From positions 33,870,527 through 33,934,526 of the forward strand of contig OX485808.1 of NCBI GenBank assembly GCA_950295325.1: 64,000 nucleotides of DNA. The letters run 5' to 3'. The position numbers and the translations under genes were made by a program. This DNA comes from Polytrichum commune. Taxonomy: Eukaryota > Streptophyta > Polytrichopsida > Polytrichales > Polytrichaceae. The notes beneath the pieces are model-generated. The model made no database searches. It saw only the letters and a program-made list of their open reading frames with translations, and had not been told where the DNA came from. This document shows, one piece after another, positions 46,352-57,928 of the stretch (positions within the stretch are counted from its first letter, which is position 1; each line of letters begins with the position of its first letter).

Positions 46352-48502
46352 CCATTCTGATGAGATCGATTCGTGTGGGTAAGGGAGCAGGCCATGGAAC
46401 TAATTTCAAGGTTCAAGTATCAGGAGGGCCAGAGTCGTAACTCTTTGTGCACGAGGTAATACATATGTTGTGGTTTGCATAGTTTTCATTAGGCTGTGAA
46501 CCTCTCGTGAATTTGCAAAGGTTGTGTAGACAACAGAGGATGTGTCAGAAATTAAGAGTACTGTAGACTCTGAATGGTAGATGAGTAGATGTTACATAGC
46601 ACATCACCGGTGAGAAAGGAGAGTGGATGACGAGCTGCGGGAGCAGCAAATCATCCACCTTCTCATCAAACCGCTTAATTATGGAGCAAAATCTATCAGG
46701 AAATTGGAGGTCACTGGATGAAGTGCTCCCTGCGTGGATATATTGAAAACCACCGGAAATTTCTGGAAATTCTCTCCACAATGGGTTGCTTGGTTTGATC
46801 CACCTAAGTTTTTGAAGGCTATGCTTTGCAAGTAATCGTGACCAATTCATTGAGCGAGATCAAAATTCATATAGTACGAAGCCCGTACAAAGCTAGAAAA
46901 CATCTGTCCTCTTGCTTTAGGACTGAAAATGCCAGCTTTTCATTATTTAGTGTTATGTTTTTGTCCGCTGGTCGTTCCTAAGTGCTGCAATCGACTTTCT
47001 AAGGAGAACGTCACTTGTGTGGGTCAAAGCAGGTCTTGGGTTCATGCGTTCTAGACCTTCACAAGGGCCCTCAAGTTCCTTCACCTCTGTCTAGAGAAAC
47101 TGGTAAAAGTGGTGCATCTACCCCTATTCTGGATGCTGTGACACAGGTCATAGACTATAGGGCCCTGTGCTTCTAACGCTTCCCATTTCACCGCAAGTTT
47201 GTTGTTATCTTGACATGATGTTATTGATTTTCCACCCTAGGAGCATTTCTATCTACATTCGAGCGACTGGGATCCTAATACTTGGGGCATTTTTATTCAT
47301 CTGAATCCAGCCTTCTCATATTGTAATCTGATAATTGAAGCTTGACTTGGTCATGGCTGCTTGAGGACCGATGTCGAATTACTTCATGAGAAACTGAGTT
47401 GGCAACCGCGGAAGAACATTACTGATAAACGTATATACACAAACAGATGGCCAGGGCATGGCTACCAATGGTACGATGGATACTGGCGGTATCTTTGTGC
47501 CCCATAGCATCGTTATACCTGATACTTCTGGCCCTGCTCAGTGTGCTTCTAACCATTTTCAAGTCAATTTTACTTTTCAGCATTGTCGCCATAAACACAC
47601 CTTTTGCGGTGATGTTCAATATAAGTTGTTTGGCTTTACTTAAGGTGGCGAAGAGATCACGCTTCATCAACAAAACAGATTATTATTCTACGGTGGATCC
47701 AAGGATCGGTGTGGGAATTGAGGTGAAAGTCATAGTCTCTGACTTTTTCAAAGTTGTAGCAGGAGACCTCTTACTGGTCCTGTCAGCGGGAGTCATCACA
47801 TTCTACACAGCACCGTTACTGGTCTTTTGCATATCCATGGCAGTGGGTGTGACGGCTATATTACTGAGATGGTTAAACACCAGCTGCTTATCGAAGACTG
47901 CTTTCTCATGTCTTTGCGGCGGCTATGGACTCAATCCTATGATGTTCTTGTTTAGCTTCATCGGGCTATTTGACATAGGCTGCCACCCTATAGCAAAGTG
48001 CTCATTTACTGCAGATAAAGCATTTGTGTTCACAAATCGTTCCACCCACAAAATGTCATATACACACACTGTGACAGTGGACTGTTCGAAGGACACGAGA
48101 ATTGAATTTCCATGGGATGCATTTGAGAGGGGCCTGTTTCAGTTGCGCGCAAGGATTGATTACGTCAATAGAGATGATAAACAACAAGTCCTAAAGACTT
48201 CCATGGTGTTATATATGTGTGAAAGAGAGATTTGCAAATATCCTGTTGACAGGTTGGAGCTCCCAGAAGATTATACAAAGAAAATTGAGCTGCTCAGTTT
48301 CCTTCAGATTCTCCAGGGTGGTTTCATAACTGACAAGATGAGAGGACGTTATGAACATTCCTTGACATTACAAGAGATAATTGATGGAGTTGAAAAGTAT
48401 GATGGATATAGGATTGTTCGTCCGGCACTGGAGTGCATGTTTGTGGTGGCTGGATGTACTGACTATTGTAGTACGTTATGAGTTTAGGCATTTTGCTTGC
48501 CA
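46352..48502 (+). repeat. Segmental duplication, copy B
   Basis: Partner of 23338-25600, same orientation. It carries the whole second membrane-protein gene plus about 1 kb of upstream sequence. Confidence 0.88.
47447..48481 (+). CDS. Unrecognised multi-pass membrane protein, copy B
   Basis: 344 residues, about 87% identical by eye to copy A (24542-25579), with the same start, spans and C-terminal region. About 18 of some 45 amino-acid differences cluster around residues 57-80, between the second hydrophobic stretch and VDPRI, where this copy is also one residue shorter. Outside that patch the frame is fully kept. Both copies are open, so both could be expressed, but the ratio of amino-acid to silent changes shows little sign of constraint since the duplication. 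The family is unknown to me. Confidence 0.68.
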   Translation: MARAWLPMVRWILAVSLCPIASLYLILLALLSVLLTIFKSILLFSIVAINTPFAVMFNISCLALLKVAKRSRFINKTDYYSTVDPRIGVGIEVKVIVSDFFKVVAGDLLLVLSAGVITFYTAPLLVFCISMAVGVTAILLRWLNTSCLSKTAFSCLCGGYGLNPMMFLFSFIGLFDIGCHPIAKCSFTADKAFVFTNRSTHKMSYTHTVTVDCSKDTRIEFPWDAFERGLFQLRARIDYVNRDDKQQVLKTSMVLYMCEREICKYPVDRLELPEDYTKKIELLSFLQILQGGFITDKMRGRYEHSLTLQEIIDGVEKYDGYRIVRPALECMFVVAGCTDYCSTL

Positions 48503-51500
48503 AATTGAACTGTGGCTACCTGTGGGTGCCGGAGTTCTCACATCCAAAAGAGCAGATGCTCTGCATGTGCCTACCTTGCGACAAGAATCCGCAGCTGTAA
48601 GTCATTCCTTCACCCTCCAAATTGTACATTCTATGTGTGGTCTCGGTTAAAAGTATTGGTCATAAATATGATTTCATCGGAACGGTTTTTGGAAATACTG
48701 GGAGCCCTTAGGCAGTGTTGTGCATATGGTGGATTCTGAGTCATAAATTAATTTGCATCGCTTTCATTCGCATAAAAACTGCCCATATAGTCACACATTA
48801 GTTCACATGACGATTCCAAGGTTTAAGTGTAGTATGTGTACATAAGTAATAGGAGCAACCAATCTATCAAGCATCCCCAGTTGCATGAACAGAGGTTTTC
48901 GTTGAGAAGGTTTCGATGAGAAGCATGGTTAGGTATTGAAAATTGAGAAAGATTTTCCATGGACCATCCAGTTGTTAGAAGTGTAGAAAATCTGTAGACT
49001 TGATTTTTTTTCGATTGCTTTTCTCGCTTGGTGATTTAATCTTTAGCCCTAGTCTGGCGATTTGGGTTTAGTCTGTGAGGGAAGTGTAGCAAATCTGTCA
49101 CCATGTGGTTGAGTTCTTTTCGGGATTTAGTTCTAGTAAAGGATAAGCTAAGTGTGCTGTTTGCTTCTAGTTCATATGTGAAAGCGAATATCTTGAAAGT
49201 AGTTATTGTAGATATTCTGATTGACATAGCATTTGAATAGAATTCCTCTTTATGCTGGAGATTGTTAGTAGACTGCCAGTCGATCAATGTGCCCTTGTAT
49301 GCGATTAGTGTGTTGAACTCGTCTTTGTTTTGAACATCCTGAATTATGCAGACAACTGGAGTGTGAAGGCCATCAGGAGGAATGCACCCATGCATCTGCG
49401 TCATCTTCCCCGCAAGTACTGAGATGCGAAGTACCGGACGTGTTGATGCTTATCTGGTTGACATCCTCGCTTCCTAGCTCAAAGCTTAGCTTTACTTGTT
49501 GGGTGTAGCGTTCTTCCGGAAAATTTGGAGCCGATAGGGTTAATTTTTCGGGCGAGGTTTTTGTTTTCTAAGTGTTTTCAGGCTTGAGTTCATCTTTGTT
49601 GCTGGAGGGCAGGAAATTTCGAATTCACATTTGTAGCTCGTTCTCTTTAGCCCATTGTGCATGATACAATTTGAACCATGTACCTGAGATGCATGTTTTG
49701 GGATGTGCAATGTATGTTGATAAGAGTTATTATTTAAAATTTGTGCTCATTTCTGTGCATGTCATGTGACATCTCTATGAAACGCCTCCTTGGCAATCTA
49801 GAGCATTTGACGCTTGAGGTGTACAATGTGTGCCTTAAGCCCTTATCTACTTCATCTATATTCTTGCCATAAATACATAGTATTCTTAAGCATGTGTAAG
49901 GGCGTTCAAATTCTATTAAACCAGCTTGAAGAAAAATTAATGCCGAGGGTAGTCAAGTTGCAAACTTTTATTAGTTGACACCTCATTGTGGCCTATAGGC
50001 TATCTTTGGACACAAAGCCTTCTTACCTCTACCAACATGCAATTGAAAAGATGCGTCCCAAGTTGAATCATTCTTTGGTTATCCGGATTACCTAAGAATT
50101 ATCTCTTTTGTTACAGAAACTAAATAGGCTACTCAAGAATCTTATGTAGACGTCTTAATGGTGCAAACATGGTCAGTATGTTACCGAGGATTGGACATTT
50201 TGCAGCTTGCATAGAACTGGCAAGGGTCATGGATTTGGCAGTACCAGAAGATCAAGAAGGAGCCATACACTTGACAGGATGCTGCATATTGACATGTTCA
50301 TTGTTTGGAATTCTAGCTGCCACGTGGGAGAGGCATGAGTAAGACTTCTAACACACACATTGGCAAGACTCTTCTATATGAGTGAGGAAACCTTTCTGCA
50401 TATAGTGCTGCAAGTTGTTCCTCAATCTTTATTTTTCCGGATACCATCTCTCAATCTGAAATGTTTACAAGGGATAGAATAAGAGATGAACTCGTGGAAT
50501 AATGAAGTTCCAGCTGGATGCATATTGAGCTGAAGCTCGGAAAATTCCAAGCGAAGAAGATGAAAGGTTCCATACAGATACCCTTCTTATTTATTGGAAG
50601 TTTCATTGATTTCTCCTCCATATTCCACCTCTTGACTTTTTGCAGACAAGTTATCTATACTTCTAAGCACAGTGGTATGGGGTGTAGGTGGAGCTGCCTT
50701 CTTAGCAAACATCAAAGTCTACCAGTCAGGATTTTGGCCATGAGTTATAGTCTTTATAAGCAATAAGCATACTTGTCAATCGCAATTCTAATTTTGAGAT
50801 TCACAAATTCAAATCGAGATTGTAATCATTTTCCTTATATTTTTTTGACCTCATTTGAATATTTTATTCACTATCAAAAGCAAATAATTTCTTTTTGCTG
50901 AAACGATCATTTAGGTCCCTCTTTTATATTGACATGGAAACCTAGTGTATTCAACAAATTGTGAGCACGTGATCCAATCTCTTTTGAACACATGTCTTTT
51001 AGGTCCACTTACTTTAATTAGAGTGAGATTTGGATCCAATGACAAATCTGTAACGGATTTGGGTCTCTCATCCTATGTTAACAAGAATTAACATTAAATG
51101 TGGTAAACTGATCATGCTTGAAGAAGATACAAGGACTGAAAACCATTGAATTGCTTCTACATAGCAAGAAAAATGTGGAGGATAGTGAAGGATGCGTTGT
51201 GTTCACTAGAGATTTTGATCATGGGACCAAGTTAAATGTAGATCCAAATTAGAAAGAAATATGTTAATTATTATTTTTAAAAATTAGTTTGGATATTATA
51301 GTAACTCTACCACTTCGGCACTACTTAATAAATCAAAAAGTTGAAATTTTTATTTTTAAATCTCAAAAATAAATATGGAAATAAATGAATTTTCCTTTTA
51401 TAATCTTGGATTGTCAAATTTAATAGACAATATGCTAATTATTCGCATGGTAAAATCACTATGTTATATGGATGATCACCACGTGTTTGTGAGTTGAGCA

Positions 51501-51743
51501 TCACGTGATTGATGACAAAGCAATCGCCTTGTGTTGCATCACATTCTCCAATATTCTTCTAATTGTAGACTACATCGTTTTTTTGTTCCAATACACTACT
51601 TTATATGCATTTTAATGACTATGATTGTGGGTCCTTAATGCCCTAGATGTTAACAAGGTTGCTTTGGAATATGTTGAAACGTTCCTCTTTTGCAAAAATA
51701 ACACAAGCATGAATGCACATGAGACACCAATGCATGAGGTGAG
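48503..51743. other. Intergenic, no supported gene
   Basis: AT-rich sequence with short, unconvincing frames. The end of the duplicated segment lies at the left border. No inverted-repeat element was defined. Confidence 0.4.
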
Positions 51744-51785
51744 ATGAAATCTATTGAGGCGGATGCTTTGCACAAACCTGTTTCT

Positions 51786-52060
51786 TTGAACTCACTAACC
51801 AAGCTATGGAGAACCCTATCCATGTCAATGGTTCTTTGGAGCAACTTTCCTAAGTGTTTCAAAATGGTTGAGCTATTGTGCAAGTATTGGGCTTCCATTG
51901 AGGATGGGAGATGTTTTTCCTTAATCTCCTTCTTTGAATCTAAACTTCAAAACATGTTGAATGAACACTTGGCGGCCTGCATTGGAGTGTATAGCCAAAG
52001 TTTTTTCAAGCTTGAGAACTTCTCGTTTGAGGAGGTTTATGAGGAATGGCATTCATGCCG
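51786..52060 (+). pseudogene. hAT transposase C-terminal (dimerisation) remnant
   Basis: The frame reads SIEDGRCFSLISFFESKL, then LNEHLAACIGVYSQSFF and FEEVYEEW. This resembles the conserved end of plant hAT-like transposases, where the pattern is S-x-E-D-x-R-x-F-S, then KS-K-L-R-x-R-L, then a tail like FP-Y-x-x-x-x-x-W. The usual LR-x-R-L reads LQNML here. No catalytic region is visible upstream, so this is a fragment. Confidence 0.5.
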
Positions 52061-53199
52061 CTGCCACCAACCATATTGCTAGTTTTTGTGATGCAAATTC
52101 CATTAATCTTTGATGATGATAATATACTTAGTTCCAAGATGCTATGTATATTTTGGTTTGCACCTCCACTTTTCCCTATATTTTGTTTTGGGGTGGCCAT
52201 GTTTTGTTGTAGTGGCAATGTTTTGGGTTGAGTGAGTTGCTTGGATTTGGAATGTGGAACCTGGAGATTTGAGTTGTTGTAGATTGATATTGCCCCTTGG
52301 GTCACTGAACACGGTATGTGTGCATGAATGACCTTTTGATTTGTCCTTTGCCTTGATTTTAGGTTGTCAATGAGTCTTCAACCTTGGCTTTGGGAATATG
52401 TTGTATTTTCCTTGAATCAAAGGTCATTGTTAAGTTGTAACTTGCTTGAGACACGAGTGTTGCAATGTAAGCTAGTGTAGGTGTTTTAGGAGGTGCAAAG
52501 TTGGGTCTAGAATGGCCGAGGCTATGACTAAGGGTTATCTCCATTCCTAAACAATTTTGTAATATTATCAACATGGCGGCATGTGTAACTTCTATATCGC
52601 CATAGTAGTTAGTTTTTGGCAATCATGTGTACATTATTCCGAGAATTCTATGTTGATTTTCCAATGGAGTAGCCAAATTTTGAGCAAATAAACGTTTACT
52701 ATCGCCAATGAGCAACCTTTTTTCCAAGTACAATAGCCATTGTTTGAACATTGACATGTAAATTGTCGCTTATACTTGCTTTCTTTTTTGTTGTTGTGCA
52801 ATTCGACATGTTAATCTTTCCAAATTCTCAACATTGTAGCCACTTAAATGAGAAATTATATACATATACATATATGCATATGCATATGCATATACATACA
52901 TACATACATACATATATAATTTAACAAAATTATTAAAACATAAATAATGTAGGGACCCAAGTGTAGCCCCCCCCCCCCCGAAAAAAAAACTAATTCTTGA
53001 TGAATAGGTATGCGCCAATCCTTCACTAAGTTATATCAAAAAGTCTTTCCAAAAAAGGGCTGGCTTGTTAACGTACCCCGAGAAATTAAATATTTCGTAT
53101 TCGATACGGTGACGGACGAAAACCACAGCACCAGACCGAGCAGTGTGAAACAGGGCGAGGGGAATGGGAACGTGTGGAGGTGGGAACGTGGGAACGCAA
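52061..53199. other. Intergenic with microsatellites, leading to the eL30 promoter
   Basis: Contains an AT-rich TATATACATATAC/CATA repeat (52851-52921) and a C-tract followed by an A-tract near 52967-52989. No gene is recognised. Confidence 0.55.
52851..52921. repeat. TATACA/CATA microsatellite
   Basis: Alternating TATACATATA, GCATAT and CATA repeats, about 70 bp. Confidence 0.9.
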
Positions 53200-53222
53200 T
53201 TAGGGTTTGGGGGCTAGGGTTT
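53200..53222 (+). promoter_or_regulatory. Two telo-box motifs of the eL30 promoter
   Basis: TTAGGGTTT at 53200-53208 and CTAGGGTTT at 53214-53222 are inverted telo-boxes (AAACCCTA), about 125-150 bp before the ATG. Telo-boxes are known elements of plant ribosomal-protein promoters. Confidence 0.65.
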
Positions 53223-53347
53223 GGTGAAAACGGACCTCAAGCGAGGGTAGTCCCCTTTTCCGCACAGCCTCCAAGCTCTGACGCTCTTTCGAACTCTCGC
53301 TCTCCATCCACTGCGAGGAGGCCGAAGTCACCCACCAATCTAGCAAG

Positions 53348-53686
53348 ATGGTGGCCGCAAAGAAGACCAAGAAGGCACAGGAATCCATCAACAACAGGCT
53401 AGCCCTGGTAATGAAGTCCGGCAAGTTTACGCTGGGCTACACCACCACGCTCAAGTCGCTGCGTGGAGGCAAGGGCAAGCTTGTCATCATCGCTAACAAC
53501 TGCCCGCCTCTCAGGAAGTCCGAGATCGAGTACTACGCCATGCTCTCCAAGACCGGAGTGCACCACTACAGCGGCAACAACGTGGACTTGGGCACAGCTT
53601 GCGGAAAGTACTTCCGCGTGTGCACTTTGAGCATCACCGACCCCGGTGACTCCGACATCATCCGCTCCATGCCCACTGAGTCTTAA
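53348..53686 (+). CDS. RPL30: 60S ribosomal protein eL30
   Basis: 112 residues, close to the usual 105-115 for eL30. It begins [15 protein letters not shown] and contains the family landmarks [38 protein letters not shown] and [12 protein letters not shown]. eL30 is a small kink-turn RNA-binding protein of the large subunit that contacts the small subunit at an intersubunit bridge. The whole protein is one exon with no frame damage and GC-rich third positions, unlike its AT-rich surroundings. Flowering-plant copies usually have introns, so this may be a lineage difference or an old retrocopy. The two telo-boxes and a pyrimidine-rich leader (CCCCTTTTCC) argue for an expressed gene with its own promoter. 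Confidence 0.95.
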   Translation: MVAAKKTKKAQESINNRLALVMKSGKFTLGYTTTLKSLRGGKGKLVIIANNCPPLRKSEIEYYAMLSKTGVHHYSGNNVDLGTACGKYFRVCTLSITDPGDSDIIRSMPTES

Positions 53687-56600
53687 GCAGCGGATGCATG
53701 CAGGATGAATGGGATGGCGTAATGGTTAGGGTTTGGCTGTTCGGGCTGGAAATATCTGGTTGCAGAAGGTGTACAGATGTGCTGGCGCATGGAGTCGGTG
53801 TGGATGGAGATTGGACGTGCGTCTCGGATGCCTCGCATCGTAGGCCTATAGAGATTAATGTTCTGCGCCGTGACGAGGGAGATGATAATGGCCTTAGGAG
53901 GGTTCGTGTCATCTCCATGTCTGTACCCTATCTGGTGAATGTGATGTTTCTCTCGATATTTTTCGCAACGTTTTAAGGACATGAATTAAGGTCGTTCTCA
54001 ATTTCCTATTACTGTCCCTGCGCTGTTGTGCTGTCCCATCTGGAAATCTTGTTTGAAGGAAATTGTTAGGGTTTTGTTAACGTCGCACTGTAAGGGTTTT
54101 GTTAAGGTTGATTGTTCATGATGTTTAAGGAATCTATGTCTTCTGGAATTCCTACAACAAGGAATTAGGTTAAGCCATGCTGAATATTACTATTACCCTG
54201 AGCTATTGTGTCCTCGCATATGATAACTTTGCGTGACTATTATGATTTAAGGAATCTACATCTTTTGGCATCATCATAACAAGGAATTAGGTTTAGCCAT
54301 GCTCACCATAAACGCAGGCATTTTCCCTGCTGACTACAGCGACTTTTGGGAATTTATAAAAGACACTGCAGGGATTAAGGTCAATATGACGATGAATGAG
54401 AAGAACATTTCTTTCGACATGAATGCCTCTTTTCTGTGAGGATTATCTGTCTTACTGGTCAAGGAGATTTGCTAATGGACTAAGTCCTGCAAAATTTCTA
54501 TAATGGTGCAGATATTTAGAATATCTTTACACAAGTGAGCCTTACGAACCTCAGATTTTTTAGGAACATCATGAGCGGAAGGCTTTCCCATCGGGGGGCC
54601 TAGCCCGTGGAGAGCCATCTGAGTCATCCTTCAAAGTGTCATTTTCTCATTGCAAATGACTCAGCTGGTATGTTTAGTATTCTAAGTGGCATACTTATGT
54701 GAACGCAACTCGGAGGATATTCTGGATGAGACTAGTCATAACATAGCAGTATATAAGTTGAAAGGGTTCGTCTTTGATACGGTGTGGTAGAGCTAACTTG
54801 ATGCATGGTGAGAGATGGGAATAAGATTGAAGTTTCTTCAAGAAGCATTTGTGTCACCTGACAATGCATCGGTCCTTGGTCATGAACATAATTCTCTCAG
54901 ACTCCTCACATGAGGAATAGAGATCCTGTGCTTATGTGACATCTGCCGAGAATGGCTGAAGATGAAGGCGAATGTGAAGTTATTATTTGAAGTTGATTTT
55001 ATTAGCTTCTGCAAGGGACTAACGTTGATTTATGTTTGAGTCGAAACTCGGAATTCATCATTTGACTTGCCTTTATGGGATAGTCTTAACCCTATATTCC
55101 ATGTCCTGTGTGACTGCAAGTATAGTAAGCCTGCAAATTCAAGACTATCTTCAACACCTACAGCATCATCATCGTTGTTGAGGGTGCAAAATGACAGGGA
55201 GCCAGGCAATTTGCCCGATATGAAGGTTTAGGATTAGAATTGAGATGCAAAATGGAAACTATTTTTTTCCTCTTCAGTGATCATGCCCTCCCAATTGTGG
55301 TACCTGTTGAACCCAGAATGGTGTCATTATTTTGAGCATTGAGCACACAGTCCAGTTTCATCGCGAAGCTAAAATGCGTCTTTGTGGTATACCCTCTACA
55401 GTATATGCATTGCCAAGTATCACTTAAATACAGGCCTCCCATTGAGAAGGTGACACATACGAAAACATTGCAGCTACCTTCCTTGACAAAATCTCGAATC
55501 AATGGCTACTTAACTTACCCATTTTTGCTGGCATACAAATAAGTCTTCTCCTTTGTGTCCGGTGGACATTCTGTGGGATTAGGTAGATATTTGCGGTGTT
55601 GAAAGAAAGAATCTGAACACTACGTTACCTCAACCTTTCTGTGCTTATTCTCCACTCATTAGGGTTTGGGGGCATGTACTTGGGTATGTGCAGAACATAG
55701 TATAAACATTCTCACACCCTGTTTTCTTGAATTGCCTTTCAGGCTCTGCTTTCAGACACACTAACTGGTGTTCCAGTCTGTGTGAACTCAAGTTAGTATC
55801 TCCATGGCGGACCTTCTCAATGCAAATGTTTGTATAACCTTGTCCAGGGCTTGATGGCATCACTTTTCTCTGAAGCAAAATCTCCATCCTGTAGTCTAAT
55901 CTATACTGATACGTGCAATTAGGTAGCACCATGCTAATTCATGGACAGTCCATGTTCTTGTGAATACTTGTCATTCTGGTAACAAAATACAGGAAGAATT
56001 TCTTTGTACTGCGGTTGCTAAACGGTTGAAGAAACAAAATCATGCGGTTTTGATATATAAGTTAAGATATTTTGCATGGGTAAGTAGGTAACCTGTTTGT
56101 GTAGACAAACTATTTGCAAGGGCAACATCATAATTACACATATCAGTGTAGAACTCTGGAGCTCTGTCCACCATCAATTCCACCAGTTGCTGCTAATTCA
56201 AGATGCAATCTGCAAGATGCATCTCACCAAAGTTTAGTCTATGTACATCTATAAACTATAATAATGTGTCTCCTGTATGAGAAACCCAGGAGGGTAAGCC
56301 ACATAATAGCCATAAGAGCATATTTTGATTGACAAAAGAGGCCCAACTCTATGACTAATTCAATGGTGGGAATGAGACTTTGCCACAAAATATCTCTACC
56401 CTCCTTGATATAGCGTGTCCCTATGGTCACACAATATTATATTGTGCAGAAAATGACATAACATGCCTAGTATTAAGGGGCTCTGTAATACTAAGATACT
56501 TAGAGCTCGAGTGGAAACCTTGAGCTTGCAATTTTTGGGGATTTGAGGAATTGTAAAGTTGTCGTTCTCAAAGTGAGATACCGTGAGGGGGAAATGGCAT

Positions 56601-57928
56601 TTGACAATGAAGAATGCATGCCAAGTCAAAGAATGGTGGAATGTCGATTGGCTTGGGGCCTACAAAACAAGAGTTTGAACTCTCAAAAATGCTAAACTAT
56701 CCTCATGAGAAAACTTAGGGATTTTGAGCAAGGTCTTTTTATAGACCTAGCCACATGGGATAGGATCCATTGAGGTGTCATCTAAGCATTGCAAGCCCGG
56801 TAAAGATTCAATCTCTTGAATATATAACAGACTTGAGTGAACAATGGTGAGTAAGAGGATCCCACCATTGATAACACTCATTCCTTCAAAATTCTTAATC
56901 TTTCAAGCTCTCCAACCATTGTTGTTGGTTATATAAGTCGTGGTTAGATATCTGGTGGTTATGAATTGTAGGTATTGCCACACATCTAATATTATTGTTA
57001 TTGATAACCTTTTAGATGTGAAGGCATATGTGTCAATAGTAGATGCTTCTAATAGTCTTAATAGTCAAAGTAGTGCTTACATACCATTGAGAAACAAGGT
57101 TGGAATGACCTTCTCGAAAGAGCATCAAATTAATGCATGTTGGTTTGATTCTCTTTCGGGAGCAAAAGTGGTGCTACCTTTGAGTTGTTATTTGGCTATT
57201 TTCAATTTATTTGAGTAGTTACTTTCACTACTAAGAGTTATTTATGTCGGTTTCTATGACAAAACTAATGCCAAGTGGCTATAAAGATTCTAATCTAGGC
57301 GAAATTAGAATTTAAACATATCCAAACATCTATAAAGCAATGGGGTCAAAAAGGAAGGTATACTTTTTGGAAAAAACAACAAACAAAAAACATTAACTTG
57401 AGATTGATACTTGGGTGGTAACTGAGACGGAGAACTACCAACAACTAATCATATACCTAGTATTATCACATTTGTGATTTTGGTATAAATTGTTGTCTAA
57501 CAAATTCACAACATGAAATTATTGACTTTTTTATAATTATAATCAATAAAAAAATTGATAACTGACCAAAATTGCTCATAACATTATTAAGTAAATGTGC
57601 GTTGGTTTCTGTGGGCTTTAAGAATATAACCATGGGATGACCCAACCTAGTGCAAGGAAACTCAACTTATTAACTGACCTACATTGCTTTGTCCCTCCCT
57701 TCCGATTACACAAGGCTGGAGGGTTGACCTTGTGATATCAAAGATAAAAGAATAAAAATTGAAATATTATCAAATTTAGAGTTTCCAAATTGGGAGGCTC
57801 AGTCTTGGCTCTTGGGAAGAGAAGGAGCTTGAATGAGAGCTATGGCCAAATCCCTAACCCCTTCGCAAGCTTGAGCTTCACCAATTCAATTCGACGCAGG
57901 TTTTACAGTCTATTTTTCGCTCGTTGCC
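53687..57928. other. Intergenic between eL30 and the methylthiotransferase gene; no supported gene
   Basis: A GGAAT(C/T)TATGTCTT...AAGGAATTAGGTT(T/A)AGCCATGCT phrase occurs twice (about 54129 and 54250), a short diverged duplication. Otherwise only short frames are seen. The last 100 bp or so before 57929 is the probable 5' leader of the next gene. Confidence 0.45.

Noticed and set aside
46545-46850. Minus-strand frame of 101 codons in copy B
   Set aside because: Copy A has several stops in the equivalent frame; no recognisable domain.
53698-53976. Frame of 92 codons just after eL30
   Set aside because: It lies in the expected 3' untranslated region and has no family resemblance.
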